64,000 nucleotides of DNA from Methylobacterium bullatum (GCA_902712845.1 LR743504.1:3570001-3634000); one strand, 5' to 3'; positions 52,798 to 62,179 are shown, numbered from the stretch's first letter. Numbers and translations are program-made. The notes: generated from the sequence alone by a model not told the origin.

Positions 52798-52872
52798 CTT
52801 GGGCGTCACGTCGCACTTCACAAAAACCGTTCGCGGCAAGAATACCTTCGCGACAAGAACAGGAGAGACATC

Positions 52873-53376
52873 ATGGTCGATGCGGATCGCATCACAGGCG
52901 CCGCCAAGGAGCTCGGCGGCAAGGTGCAGGGCACGGTGGGCGACCTCACCGGTTCGAAGCGGGATTCGGTGGAGGGCCGCGCGCGCGAAGCGCAGGGCGC
53001 CGCCGAGAACCTCTACGGACAGGCCAAGGACACCGTGCGCGACGCGGCCGAGCACGTCGCCGACACCGCCCGCGACATCGGCAGCAGGGTTCGCGACACG
53101 GTCGGCAGCCTGATCGGGTCGGACGACGTCGAAGACCGCGCGCGCCGCGCCCAGGGAGTGGCCCGCGATACCTACGACCGCGCCGAGCGCTCCGTTCGCG
53201 GTGCCGGCCGCGAAGCCTACGACCGGGCCGAGGACGCCTCCGAGAACGGTGGCCGGTACCTGCGCCAGGGCGGACGCGAAGCCACCGACCGGATCGCCGA
53301 GCATCCGGTGGCCGCCCTGCTCGTGGCCGGCCTCCTCGGCTACGGAATCGGCCTGCTCATTCACCGGCGCGACTGA
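52873..53376 (+). CDS. CsbD-like protein with C-terminal membrane anchor
   Basis: A 167-residue protein: N-terminal CsbD-like segment (DRITGAAKELGGKVQGTVGDLTG), then repeated amphipathic Ala/Arg/Asp-rich helices, and a C-terminal transmembrane helix (HPVAALLVAGLLGYGIGLLIHRRD) as in DUF883/ElaB-type proteins that associate with ribosomes or membranes under stress. AGGAGAGAC precedes the ATG. Follows the short CsbD gene by 75 bases. Confidence 0.75.
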   Translation: MVDADRITGAAKELGGKVQGTVGDLTGSKRDSVEGRAREAQGAAENLYGQAKDTVRDAAEHVADTARDIGSRVRDTVGSLIGSDDVEDRARRAQGVARDTYDRAERSVRGAGREAYDRAEDASENGGRYLRQGGREATDRIAEHPVAALLVAGLLGYGIGLLIHRRD

Positions 53377-53496
53377 TCCGCAAAGCCGCGATCGACCGCG
53401 CCGGAACGGCGCGGTCGGACCCCTGAGTTCCACCAGCCGACGCCCCCTCGAACGACCGACCTTCTCGGACGACCGACGACCCGGAGTATAAGTATC

Positions 53497-54417
53497 GTGT
53501 CCACTTCCCCCCTTCTCGCGACTTCATCCACCACGGCCTCGGCCGATACCCGCACCGTCCTGCTGAACCAGGTTTCGTGGGGCGCCATCTTCGCCGGCGC
53601 CGTCACCGCCCTGGTGACCCAGGTCGTCCTCAACATGGTCGGCGTCGGCATCGGCCTGTCCAGCGTCGGAGCGAACGCCGCCGACAACCCGGCCGCCTCG
53701 ACCCTGTCGCTTAGCGCCGGTGTCTGGTTCATCGTCTCGGGCATCGTCGCCGCTCTCGCGGGCGGCTTCATCGCCGGGCGCCTGTCGGGCAAGCCCGTGG
53801 CGGGCGCCGCCGGCCTGCACGGCCTGGTCTCCTGGGCGGTGACCACCCTCGTCGTCCTGTATCTTCTCACCTCCGCGGCCGGCGGCCTCATCGGCGGCGC
53901 CTTCTCGGGCGTGACCAGCACGCTGGGCGGCGCCGGCTCCCTCGTCGGCGGCACCGTGCAGACCGCCGCCCAGGCGGCTGCCCCGTCGCTGTCCAAGATC
54001 ACCAACCCGCTGGACGGCATCGAGCAGAGCGTGCGCCAGCAGGCCGCCGGCCAGGACCCGCAGGCCGCCAAGGATGCCGCCGTGGCGGCCATCCGCGCCC
54101 TGTTCACGGGTGATCCCGCCCAGAAGGCCCAGGCCGAGAACCGCGCCGCCGATGCCCTTGCCAAGGCTCAGGGCATCCCGGCCGACCAGGCCAAGGCCCA
54201 GATCCAGGACTACAAGAAGCAGTACGAAGAGACCGTCGCCACCGCCAAGCAGAAGGCCGAGGCCGCGGCCGTCGCGGCGAAATCCGCCGCCACCCAGGGC
54301 GCCTTCTACGGCGCGCTCGCCCTGATCCTCGGTGCCCTCGCGGGCTTCTTCGGCGGCCGGATCGGCGCTCCGAAGCTTCACACCCTCACCGATCGCTACG
54401 ACGCCCGCCGCGTCTGA
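53497..54417 (+). CDS. Membrane protein of the alphaproteobacterial PhnA-like family
   Basis: A 306-residue protein with an N-terminal pair of hydrophobic segments (WGAIFAGAVTALVTQVVLNMVGVGIGL and GVWFIVSGIVAALAGGFIAGRLSG), a third (LVSWAVTTLVVLYLLTSAAGG), a long Ala/Gln/Lys-rich helical domain and a final transmembrane segment (GAFYGALALILGALAGFFGGRIG). Such proteins are labelled PhnA-like in this group without known function. It starts at a GTG; an ATG is not available nearby. Sits between CsbD-type genes. Confidence 0.7.
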   Translation: MSTSPLLATSSTTASADTRTVLLNQVSWGAIFAGAVTALVTQVVLNMVGVGIGLSSVGANAADNPAASTLSLSAGVWFIVSGIVAALAGGFIAGRLSGKPVAGAAGLHGLVSWAVTTLVVLYLLTSAAGGLIGGAFSGVTSTLGGAGSLVGGTVQTAAQAAAPSLSKITNPLDGIEQSVRQQAAGQDPQAAKDAAVAAIRALFTGDPAQKAQAENRAADALAKAQGIPADQAKAQIQDYKKQYEETVATAKQKAEAAAVAAKSAATQGAFYGALALILGALAGFFGGRIGAPKLHTLTDRYDARRV

Positions 54418-54492
54418 GCCGATCTCCGGCCGGTCACCGCGACCGGCCGGACCGTCCCTTTCGACATCACCCCGAACCCAAGGAGCCATCCC

Positions 54493-54696
54493 ATGAGCAG
54501 CACCACGGACAAGCTGAAGGGTCTCGCCAATGAGGCCGTCGGCAACCTCAAGGAAGGTGTCGGCAAGGTCACCGGCAACGACACGCTCGTCGCCGAGGGC
54601 AAGGCACAGGAACTCAAGGGCGAGGCCCAGCGCACCGTCGGCGAGGCCAAGGACGGTGTGGCGTCGGTCGTCGACACGGTCACCGGCAAGCGGTGA
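54493..54696 (+). CDS. CsbD family protein
   Basis: A 67-residue classic CsbD protein: [27 protein letters not shown], then [21 protein letters not shown], hydrophilic and with no cysteine. AAGGAG precedes the ATG by 6 bases. It follows the membrane protein by 75 bases. Family members rise in general stress in several bacteria; molecular role unknown. Confidence 0.9.
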   Translation: MSSTTDKLKGLANEAVGNLKEGVGKVTGNDTLVAEGKAQELKGEAQRTVGEAKDGVASVVDTVTGKR

Positions 54697-54855
54697 TCTG
54701 TCAACGCTGACTGACCCACACCGACCTGCCGTCCAGGACCGCCCTCCGGTCATCGTGACGGTTGTCGCCCTGGCCCGGCTCCCATGCCGGGTCAGACCTC
54801 ACCGTTGCCCACGCGGCGGCCAACTCCTCCACCTTCCCACCCACAAGGACAACCG

Positions 54856-55356
54856 ATGAGCAAGGGTTACCCCTCGATGACCGCGCTGCTGGGCCTGCTG
54901 GCCGTGGCCGGCTACCAGAACCGCGACAAGCTCGCCGAGCTTTTGAAGGGCCACGACGCCCCGTCGACCTCCTCCCTGAGCCCGAACCACGGCACCGTCC
55001 CGCCGATCCCGAGCACCGCATCGAACACCGGAGCCACGGGTGGCCTCGGCAACCTCGGCGGCCTTCTCGGCGGCCTCGGCACCGCCGGCGTGGGTGGGCT
55101 GATCGCCAGTGGCCTGAGCGAGCTCGTCGACCACTTCACCAAGGGCGGCCATGGCGAGACGGCGAATTCCTGGGTCAACCAGGGCGCCAACCGCGACATC
55201 CCCGAGGCGGACCTCGAACGTGCCATCGGCCCGGACACCCTCGACCATCTCACCCAGCAGACCGGCCTGAGCCGCGCCGCACTTCTGTCCCGCCTCTCCC
55301 GCGAGCTGCCCTCGGCCATCGACCGCTACGCCGCCGACGGCCGCAGGCCGGCCTGA
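54856..55356 (+). CDS. YidB/DUF937-like protein
   Basis: A 166-residue protein with a Gly/Leu-rich centre ([14 protein letters not shown]) and a C-terminal domain matching YidB/DUF937 ([29 protein letters not shown], then [24 protein letters not shown]). AAGGA lies 6 bases before the ATG at 54856. The function of the family is not known. It continues the co-directional stress/envelope series. Confidence 0.85.
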   Translation: MSKGYPSMTALLGLLAVAGYQNRDKLAELLKGHDAPSTSSLSPNHGTVPPIPSTASNTGATGGLGNLGGLLGGLGTAGVGGLIASGLSELVDHFTKGGHGETANSWVNQGANRDIPEADLERAIGPDTLDHLTQQTGLSRAALLSRLSRELPSAIDRYAADGRRPA

Positions 55357-55470
55357 CGCCACGCCACGACACGCGGCCGGTGCCACCGGGCGCCGGCCGC
55401 ACACGATTCCGGGCGACGCCGCGCCGGGGTTCGACCCACAGCCTTCCCCCCCGACCCTTGCGAGACCTCC

Positions 55471-56604
55471 ATGGCCATCGACTACCGCTCGGAACTCCGC
55501 CGACCCTTGCCCTTCAGCCTCGCGGTCGTGGCCGCGATCCTGCTGGTCTGGCTCATCGTCGCCTCCATCGCCGGCGCGCGCCAGCGCAGCGCCCGGGACC
55601 ACCGCATCGAGGACCTGCAGACCCAGCAGACGGCACTCCGCGCCGACCTCGAGCGGCAGATCTCCACCGCCGGCACCCTGACCGCACTCCAGGCCAGGAT
55701 CGCCACCGCCCAGCAGCAGGACCGCGAAGCGAGCCAGGCCGCCGAGCAGGCGAAGTCCCGCGCCGCGACCCTGACCCAGGAGCAGCAGGCGGCCGAGGCC
55801 AAGGCGTCCGAGGCGAAGAAGACGGCCGAGGCCGAGACCCAGCGGCTCACCGAGTTGCAAAGTCAGGTCGCGCAGGCCGAGGGGAAACTGGCGCCTCTGC
55901 GCGAGGCCATCACCGGCGCGGAGAAAGCCGCCGTCGACCGCACCCAGGATCTCTCCGAGGTGGGGCGCCGCCTCGAGGATGCACGGGTGCAGGAGGCCAA
56001 GCTCCGCGCCGATCTCGCGACCATGACCCAGGAGGCGACGGCCAAGACCGCCGACCTCGCCAAGGCCGAGGAGCGTCAGCAGAGCGCCCGCGAGGCCGCC
56101 GCCGCCGCCCAGAAGGAGTTGGCCGACGCGCGGGCCGCGACCGAGCAGGCCACCCGGCAGCGCACGGACATCGATCAGGCCGTCGCCGCGTTGACCGCCA
56201 GCAAGGACAAGCTCACGTCCGAGATCGACCTCGCGAACCGCGACGCGCAGCAGGCCCGCGACGCCCTGGCGAACGTCCGCAAGGAACTCGCCGAGACCCA
56301 GGCGCAGCGTGACCGCGTCGTCTCCGAACGTGGTCAGGCAGAGCAGGCCTTGCAGACGCTCTCCGCCGACCGCGATGCCGGCGCCAGCGCCCTCGATGCC
56401 CTCCGCAAGCGCCAGACCGACGCGCAGGGAGAGTTGGCCACGCTCACCGAGACCTTGGCCACCCGCAACAAGGAGGCCGCTTCCCTCGACGAGCGTCTGG
56501 CTTCCGCCCGGCAGGACTTGAGCACCGCCCAGGCGAAGCTCGCCGAAATCCGCCAGCAACTGGCCGCCCCGCCTGCCCCCGCGCAGAGCCAGCCGGCTCG
56601 CTGA
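55471..56604 (+). CDS. Membrane-anchored long coiled-coil protein
   Basis: A 377-residue protein: a single N-terminal transmembrane helix (PFSLAVVAAILLVWLIVASIAG, residues about 14-35), then about 320 residues of Ala/Gln/Glu/Arg-rich coiled coil with heptad-like spacing, and a Pro/Ala-rich tail. No enzymatic domain. Such an architecture suits a periplasm-spanning or scaffold protein in the envelope. Cysteine-free. Followed 35 bases later by a small secreted Cys protein gene. Confidence 0.75.
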   Translation: MAIDYRSELRRPLPFSLAVVAAILLVWLIVASIAGARQRSARDHRIEDLQTQQTALRADLERQISTAGTLTALQARIATAQQQDREASQAAEQAKSRAATLTQEQQAAEAKASEAKKTAEAETQRLTELQSQVAQAEGKLAPLREAITGAEKAAVDRTQDLSEVGRRLEDARVQEAKLRADLATMTQEATAKTADLAKAEERQQSAREAAAAAQKELADARAATEQATRQRTDIDQAVAALTASKDKLTSEIDLANRDAQQARDALANVRKELAETQAQRDRVVSERGQAEQALQTLSADRDAGASALDALRKRQTDAQGELATLTETLATRNKEAASLDERLASARQDLSTAQAKLAEIRQQLAAPPAPAQSQPAR

Positions 56605-56639
56605 GGCGATTCCGACCCACCACACGCAAAGATCTCGCG

Positions 56640-56915
56640 ATGAAGCTCCCTATCCTCACCCTCACGGCACTCGCTCTCGTGGGAGCCCCGCTCGTCTCTC
56701 GGCCATCCGTGGCGCAGGAGGGGCCCGAGATGGAGACCCTGCGGGCGAATTGCGGGGGCGATTACCTTCGCCTGTGCGCCGGCATGAAGCCGGGTGGTCC
56801 CGAGGTGAAGGCCTGCTTCAAACGCAATCGCGCGAATCTGTCGGAGGGATGTTCGCGGGCCATCGCCGCCTACGAACGCTCCCGCGGCGGATCCTCCGGC
56901 GCGGCCGACGACTGA
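56640..56915 (+). CDS. Small secreted Cys-repeat protein
   Basis: A 91-residue protein with a signal peptide (LTLTALALVGAPLVSRPSVA, cleavage near residue 25). Four cysteines lie in a pattern C-x(n)-C-x-x-G-x-x-x-x-G-x(n)-ACF-x(n)-C (NCGGDYLRLCAGMKPGG, KACFKRNRANLSEGC). This matches the cysteine-rich repeats found in small alphaproteobacterial secreted proteins and eukaryotic Golgi GLG1-like repeats. Two disulfides are likely. No function known. Confidence 0.75.
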   Translation: MKLPILTLTALALVGAPLVSRPSVAQEGPEMETLRANCGGDYLRLCAGMKPGGPEVKACFKRNRANLSEGCSRAIAAYERSRGGSSGAADD

Positions 56916-57068
56916 CCCACGGGATAGGCAAGGCGGGTAACGCTCGGCCGGCGCCGCGGGCCCGTCATGCCCGGCCATGGCGGCAGAGGATCCGGACAGA
57001 CGGGTCGCTCGCCCGGTGACCAAGAATCCCGGACGGCAGTCACGACGGCAGAGGGACACGAGACCAAC

Positions 57069-58805
57069 ATGTTCAGCCGCCTGAGCCGCACCCTGCTTCG
57101 GGTGTTCCCCGCCATCCTTCTCGTCGTCGTCGGTCTGCTCGCCGCGCTCTTCCGTCGCCGTCGCATTCCCCGGACGGGCGCCACGACGCCCGTTCCGGCA
57201 TCGGCCGACCAGCCCGTTCCTCCGGTGCGACATCGAGGGGCGGCACTCGCGCTCCTTGGCCTCCTCCTCGGGAGCGGGTTGATCCTGGCCGTCCTCTTCG
57301 GCGCTGGCGCCCTCAAGCGGCCCGTATCGCCTGTTCCGTCGTCCGGCGGCGAAGGCGGACGGCCGGTGGCGGCCCTCACTCTGGGGGAGGTCGACACCGG
57401 TCGCGGAAAGACCTCGGAAACTCTCGTTCCGGGCGGGAAGACCGAACCGGGCGGACGGGGCGCAGCGACGGCGCCCGGCACGCCGGACCCGACTGCGCCG
57501 ACCTTCGACACCGTGCGCGTCGAGCCGAACGGGGACCTCGTCGTCGCCGGGCGGGCGGCGCCCAACGGCGCCGTGGAACTGCTCGTCGATGGCCGACCGA
57601 CGGCCAGGGCGGTCGCCGATGCGAACGGGCAGTTCGCCATCGTTCCTCCGGCTCTCCCCGCCGGCAACAGCGAGATCGGACTTCGGGTGACCGATGGAAA
57701 GGGCACCGTGCGCCCATCGCGGGACAGCGTCGCGGTCGTGGTGTCCCTGTCGCGCGATGCCAGGCCGTTGGTCGCCCTGACCTCGCCCGACAAGCCCACC
57801 GTGGTCCTGTCGCAACCGGGCTCGCCACAGACGGCATCCCCCTCCGTTCCCGATGCCGCGTCTCTTGGACGGACAATTCTTGGACGGACGATTCTTGGAC
57901 GGACGATGGCGGGCCACGGTTCCCCGACCCGGCATGGTTCCGGAGACGTCACTGCGGACGGCGCCGTCGATGCAGGCGGTTCGGGCGAATCCGGATCGGC
58001 AGCCCTGCCTGCCAGGGCAGGGGCCGGCCCTCGGACCGCGCCGGAGGTCGCGCCTTCGCGGGGAACGGGCGTGGACGGCGCGTCCACCAAGATCGTCAGC
58101 GTCGAATCGCAGGAAGGCGGACGGCTGTTCGTCACCGGCCTGGCTGCCGCCGGTGCGACCGTGCGGCTCTACCTCAACGACACCCTGATCGCCCCCGCCA
58201 GGGTCGGACGCGACGGCGCCTTGAGCTTCACCATCGGCCGTGGCGTCAAGCCGGGGGATTACAAGGTCCGGCTCGATCAGGTCGACACCGCGTCGGGGAA
58301 GGTCCGCAGCCGCGTGGAAGTGCCTTTCTCCGTCCCGGATGCCCCTCGGATCACCGGGACGGACAGGCTCGCCGCGGCGCCATCGGACTCAGACCCCAAC
58401 GACAGCGGCGGGAAGGCGGCGCCGGACGCATCGCCGCCGATGGCCTCCTCACCGGTGGCCGTCCCGCGGCGGGACCGGATGACGGTCGCCCCGGACGAGA
58501 CGCGGGATTCCGCCTCCGGGACACCGGCGGCGCCGGCATCCTCGGAAGCCTTGCGCGATCCGCCGAGGCACGAGGCGGATCCGGCCGTCGTCTTCGTGCC
58601 GGAGGTGAGGACCGCCCGGATCGAGCGCGGCGACAGCCTCTGGGCGATCAGCCGGCGGACCTACGGCGAGGGTGACCGGTACACCGCGATCTACGACGCC
58701 AACCAGGACCAGATCCGCGACCCGGACCTGATCTATCCCGGCCAAGTCTTCGTGTTGCCGAGCGAGGACGTCAACGATGCCGTGCGGGACGAAAAGCGCG
58801 GCTGA
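57069..58805 (+). CDS. LysM-domain envelope protein with Ig-like domains
   Basis: A protein of about 578 residues. It has two hydrophobic segments near the N-terminus (VFPAILLVVVGLLAALF and GAALALLGLLLGSGLILAVLFGAG), a Pro/Thr-rich linker, and two Ig-like/bacterial-invasin-type beta domains (GDLVVAGRAAPNGAVELLVDG and GRLFVTGLAAAGATVRLYLND). A C-terminal LysM domain (ARIERGDSLWAISRRTYGEGDRYTAIYDANQDQI, YPGQVFVLP) binds peptidoglycan-type glycans. A 15-bp repeat encodes LGRTI units in the linker. It continues the co-directional series and is followed by a tiny membrane protein. Resembles the LysM proteins seen with Ig-like domains in many Hyphomicrobiales. Confidence 0.88.
   Translation: MFSRLSRTLLRVFPAILLVVVGLLAALFRRRRIPRTGATTPVPASADQPVPPVRHRGAALALLGLLLGSGLILAVLFGAGALKRPVSPVPSSGGEGGRPVAALTLGEVDTGRGKTSETLVPGGKTEPGGRGAATAPGTPDPTAPTFDTVRVEPNGDLVVAGRAAPNGAVELLVDGRPTARAVADANGQFAIVPPALPAGNSEIGLRVTDGKGTVRPSRDSVAVVVSLSRDARPLVALTSPDKPTVVLSQPGSPQTASPSVPDAASLGRTILGRTILGRTMAGHGSPTRHGSGDVTADGAVDAGGSGESGSAALPARAGAGPRTAPEVAPSRGTGVDGASTKIVSVESQEGGRLFVTGLAAAGATVRLYLNDTLIAPARVGRDGALSFTIGRGVKPGDYKVRLDQVDTASGKVRSRVEVPFSVPDAPRITGTDRLAAAPSDSDPNDSGGKAAPDASPPMASSPVAVPRRDRMTVAPDETRDSASGTPAAPASSEALRDPPRHEADPAVVFVPEVRTARIERGDSLWAISRRTYGEGDRYTAIYDANQDQIRDPDLIYPGQVFVLPSEDVNDAVRDEKRG
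57865..57909 (+). repeat. 15-bp tandem repeat, three copies, in the LysM gene
   Basis: Three copies of a 15-base unit (CTTGGACGGACAATT, with one base changed in later copies) give LGRTI-LGRTI-LGRTM in the linker between the two Ig-like domains. Unit loss or gain keeps the frame. Edges are approximate to a few bases. Confidence 0.85.
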
Positions 58806-58818
58806 GGAGAAAGCAACC

Positions 58819-58923
58819 ATGACCACGTTCACCAAGACCGTCACCTATGTCCTGGCCGCCGCGGCCGTCGTCACGCTCGTCATCGTCGTTCTTCAATCGA
58901 CGAGCATGCTGGCGAGCTCATAG
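58819..58923 (+). CDS. Tiny single-pass membrane protein
   Basis: A 34-residue protein, almost entirely one hydrophobic helix (VTYVLAAAAVVTLVIVVLQS) between short polar ends. GAGGAGAAAG lies 5 bases before the ATG, one of the strongest ribosome binding sites in the region, and the gene begins 13 bases after the LysM gene. It probably belongs to the same transcript. Function unknown. Confidence 0.65.
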   Translation: MTTFTKTVTYVLAAAAVVTLVIVVLQSTSMLASS

Positions 58924-58927
58924 CCGC

Positions 58928-58950
58928 ACCGACGGAATGAGAGCGTCGGT
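58928..58950 (+). terminator. Hairpin after the tiny membrane protein
   Basis: A 7-bp stem, ACCGACG (58928-58934) with CGTCGGT (58944-58950), 5 bases after the stop. A second stem, TTGGCCC (58962-58968) with GGGCCAA (58981-58987), follows. Neither has a T run. They may end the plus-strand series before the convergent FAD gene. Confidence 0.5.
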
Positions 58951-59126
58951 GACCTCGGCGTTTGGCCCCTCGTGAAGGTCGGGCCAAGGGGAGGGCATCG
59001 GGTGGCACTTGTGTGCCCGGCTTTGCGTGATTCGTCGACGTCTGGCCGCCGCATGCCCATGCGCACGGTGCCGTCCTGTCGGCGCCCTCGATCGTCCGAC
59101 GGTTCGGGCGATGCGAGCGAGACGCC

Positions 59127-60521
59127 TTACTCGTCGCCGAGCGCGTCGAAATAATCGAAGAACACCCGATCCGGGTCGTGCTTGCGTCTCAGGGCGCAAA
59201 GCTGCTCCCATTTCTCGGGCGTGAAGGCCTGCGGAACGTTCGCGGGCTGCTCGACCGTATTCGTCTCGCCGATATAGTAACCCGTATTGTAGGGGCGCAG
59301 CGTCGTCGTGATCCGGCGATGCCACTCGGTGTTGGCGGCGTCGTCCTCGGGCTTCCACCACATGGTCCAGGGGCCGCCATAGACCTTGGCGGAGACGGAA
59401 TAGGCCATGTCCTTCTGCGCGGCCGGCACATCCGGGCCGCAGAAGATGGTCAGCAGGAAGACGGAGGTGGCGGACGGCGCGTCGGGCAGCAAGGGCAGGA
59501 CGGCCTGGATCAACTCGCCCGGACTGTGATCGGAATAGGTCGCCTCCACGCGCGAGCGGGCGCCTTCCGGCCAGAAGGATCCCGACGCATCGAAGAGCTG
59601 CTCGAAGGTGAGCGGCATCGCGAAGGAGGACGACATCGGCGGGATCGGAGACGATTCCAGCACCTGCAAGGCGGTCTTCGCGGCGTCCGGCGTGTCCTCG
59701 AACGCCGTTGCGGTCACCATGCAGAGCCAGCCGCTCTCGGAGGCGACCTGTCCTCTCAACTCCGGCGGAGCCTGCACGATGAACAGGCTCAATTCGACCG
59801 AGGGGGAGATACCGGGAGCCAGCGTGCCGAGCCAGGTCCCGATCGCCGGAGCGTCCGCGAGGCGATAGTAAGAGGTGCTGCCATGCATGGCTTTCGGCAG
59901 CGGATGAAGCTTGAGATGGTACTTCGTCACGACACCGAAGAAGCCGGACCCCGCCCCTCGGGCGGCCCAAAAGAAGTCCGCGTTCTCCGTAGCACTCGCC
60001 GTGATCAGTTCGCCCTGGGCGGTGACGAGTTCGATGGCCTCGACGCTCTCCGCCCCGGAGCCCCAGACGGTGGGATTCCAGGCCATGCCGCCGCCGAGCA
60101 GATAGCCGCTGGCTTTCACCTGAGGGCAATGGCCGGTCGGGAAGGCCAGCCCGAGGGGATTGAGAGCCTTCTGGATGTCACGGTTGCTGACGATCGGCTG
60201 GATGACCGCCCTGCGGTTGCCGGTATCGATGGAGACGATCTCGGTGAAATTCGCGAGATCGATCAGAATACCGCCGTGACGCAAGCTCGGCTGGCACCAA
60301 TTATGGCCGCCTCCGCGCACGACGACCTTCAGCCCGCTCGCGCGGGCGAACCGCACGGCCGCGATGACGTCGTCCTCGTCCGCGGCCCTCACGATGGCCT
60401 CGGGAGCGCGATCCGGAATCAGCCTGTTCCAGAGATTTCCGTGGATCGCCTCAAGGAATTGCGGATCACCCGCAGTGAAGACCTCGCCTTTGCAGGCATC
60501 CCTCAGACCGTCGATGTTCAT
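59127..60521 (-). CDS. FAD-binding oxidoreductase (PCMH/BBE type)
   Basis: A 464-residue flavoprotein of the berberine-bridge-like family. The FAD-binding PCMH domain has VVVRGGGHNWCQPSLRHGGILIDL, whose His (in GGHNW) is at the site of 8-alpha-histidyl FAD attachment. It also has TGHCPQVKASGYLLGGGMAWNPTVWG with a Cys that may give bicovalent flavinylation. The C-terminal BBE-type segment is NTGYYIGETN and RKHDPDRVF. Members oxidise alcohols, sugars or polycyclic substrates. Last gene of a minus-strand operon with a deaminase and an ABM-domain membrane protein. Confidence 0.92.
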   Translation of the reverse strand: MNIDGLRDACKGEVFTAGDPQFLEAIHGNLWNRLIPDRAPEAIVRAADEDDVIAAVRFARASGLKVVVRGGGHNWCQPSLRHGGILIDLANFTEIVSIDTGNRRAVIQPIVSNRDIQKALNPLGLAFPTGHCPQVKASGYLLGGGMAWNPTVWGSGAESVEAIELVTAQGELITASATENADFFWAARGAGSGFFGVVTKYHLKLHPLPKAMHGSTSYYRLADAPAIGTWLGTLAPGISPSVELSLFIVQAPPELRGQVASESGWLCMVTATAFEDTPDAAKTALQVLESSPIPPMSSSFAMPLTFEQLFDASGSFWPEGARSRVEATYSDHSPGELIQAVLPLLPDAPSATSVFLLTIFCGPDVPAAQKDMAYSVSAKVYGGPWTMWWKPEDDAANTEWHRRITTTLRPYNTGYYIGETNTVEQPANVPQAFTPEKWEQLCALRRKHDPDRVFFDYFDALGDE

Positions 60522-60608
60522 GGCGTCACGCAGTAGGACGGAGGGACCGCCCGGACGACAACGATCCGGGCGGGGGATCTTGCTTCAGGTGGAATCCGAG
60601 CCGTCGGT

Positions 60609-61091
60609 TCAGTAAGGGACCCGGTCCGCTTTCTGGGCGTATTTCTTCCAGACCTCGACGGCTTCCGCACGCATGATCTGCGTGGTCGGGATGGACCGCT
60701 CGGTGACGTCCTTCTTGAGCTCGGCGTAGATCATGCTGTCGTCGAAGCCGCCGTATTCCAGCGCGTCTTCGACCTGGGCAGCGTAGTAGACCCGCTTGAT
60801 GCCGGCCCAGTAGGCTGCCGCCATACACATCGGGCAGGGCTCGGCGCTGGTGTAGAGCGTCGCATCGCGAAGCTTGAATGTCCCTTGCGACTTGCAGGCC
60901 TTGCGAATGGCCTCGATCTCGCCGTGCCAGGTCGGATCGTTTTCCGCGACGACGCGATTGGCGCCCTCGGCGATGATCTCGCCATCCTGGACGATCACGC
61001 ATCCGAAGACGCCGCCGGCACTCTCGACCAGTGAGGTCTTCTCGGACAGGGCGATCGCCCGAGCCATGAAATCAGTGTGGTCGTGAGCCAT
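60609..61091 (-). CDS. CMP/dCMP-type (guanine-deaminase-like) nucleoside deaminase
   Basis: A protein of about 160 residues with the zinc deaminase signature: HGEIEAIRKACKSQG (zinc His and catalytic Glu) and the PCPMCMAAAYWAGIKRVYY cluster (two zinc Cys). The GGVFGCVIV start is typical of the guanine deaminase/tRNA-deaminase-like branch. AGGAAG lies about 7 bases before the ATG at 61091; a start at 61136 would add a His-rich leader and lacks such a site. Middle gene of the operon; the natural substrate is unknown. Confidence 0.92.
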   Translation of the reverse strand: MAHDHTDFMARAIALSEKTSLVESAGGVFGCVIVQDGEIIAEGANRVVAENDPTWHGEIEAIRKACKSQGTFKLRDATLYTSAEPCPMCMAAAYWAGIKRVYYAAQVEDALEYGGFDDSMIYAELKKDVTERSIPTTQIMRAEAVEVWKKYAQKADRVPY

Positions 61092-61153
61092 TTCCAGTCT
61101 TCCTCGGTGATGATGATGATCGGCTTTCGCCGTCATGGTTGGTTAATCTGAGA

Positions 61154-62179
61154 TCACATGAAGCGGGAGAACACGAACAGTTCGACCGCGTACAAGGCGG
61201 CCAGAACCGTCCCCCCCAGCAACTCCGTACGCCAGCGCGTCCGCGGATCCGGTCGCAGCCACCAGCCCAGGCCGAAGATCGCGACCGCCATCAAGGGCCA
61301 CGACACCAGCGAGACGCTGATGGCATTGCCGATGAAGGTGGACACGGCCAGCGGCACCCCGTTCAGCAGAGGGCTGAGGAAGCGGATTTCCAGCATGACG
61401 ACGGGAAACAGGACGAGCAGGACGAGGCAGGTCTGCTTCCAGGCCGGAGGCGGAGCGAGACGCTGCTCATTGGCGAACCACCCGGCGAATGGGTTGCTCA
61501 TCCGGTGGCTCTGCCAGGTCGAGACCTGAGGCGTCGCCTCGGCCAGGATGGCCTTCCTCTCCGCCGATTGTAGCCAGGAATCGAGGAAGGCCGGGCCTTC
61601 GAAGCGCACCAGCGTGGTCCAGTAGGGGACGTCCGACGACAGGGGCGCCTGGACGAGGGTGCCCATGTATCCGGGAAACCGGGCCTGGACCTGCTGGATG
61701 CGCTCGGCCCACCGCCGGAAAGCCTCCTCCTGTCCCGCCTTCACGATCGTCGTGATGACCTCCGTGACGGTGGTCGTGGAATGGTAATCCGGGGCCGCCT
61801 CGTCGACGCGGGACGTCTTGCCGTCGCCCTCCAGGGCCGAGAGGTCGGCGAGGAGCGCGGTGCGCGTCTCGTCCTCGATCCATCGGGTCAACGCTTCGGG
61901 CGAGCGGAACCGTTGGATGATCTGCCATTCGGACGAGCCGGAGAAGGCGGGAATGATCTCCAGGCTGACGAAGTCCTGAGAGGCCGAGACGACCCGGGTG
62001 AACTCGGCCTGCCACGCAGCGAAGCACGCCTCCATGCCGGGCGGCACGGTGAGCTTCGTCGCGACGGCTTTCGTCGCCCCGACCTGCATCGCCCCGACGT
62101 GCATCGAGCGTGACGAATCCCGGCGAGAGCCCGGAGCTTCGCCCGCATTCGGGATCTCGATGGCACCCGGTTCGTACAT
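61154..62179 (-). CDS. Membrane protein with two antibiotic-biosynthesis-monooxygenase domains
   Basis: A 341-residue protein. Residues about 35-120 and 130-225 are two ABM-type (dimeric alpha-beta-barrel-like) domains (KLTVPPGMEACFAAWQAEFTRV and EVITTIVKAGQEEAFRRWAERIQQVQ, each followed by a W-x-x-x-x-R-F pair: WQIIQRFRSPEAL and WTTLVRFEGPAFL). The C-terminus has three transmembrane segments. A fused membrane anchor is known for this type but uncommon. First gene of a three-gene minus-strand operon. A palindrome ends 58 bases upstream of the start. Confidence 0.88.
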   Translation of the reverse strand: MYEPGAIEIPNAGEAPGSRRDSSRSMHVGAMQVGATKAVATKLTVPPGMEACFAAWQAEFTRVVSASQDFVSLEIIPAFSGSSEWQIIQRFRSPEALTRWIEDETRTALLADLSALEGDGKTSRVDEAAPDYHSTTTVTEVITTIVKAGQEEAFRRWAERIQQVQARFPGYMGTLVQAPLSSDVPYWTTLVRFEGPAFLDSWLQSAERKAILAEATPQVSTWQSHRMSNPFAGWFANEQRLAPPPAWKQTCLVLLVLFPVVMLEIRFLSPLLNGVPLAVSTFIGNAISVSLVSWPLMAVAIFGLGWWLRPDPRTRWRTELLGGTVLAALYAVELFVFSRFM

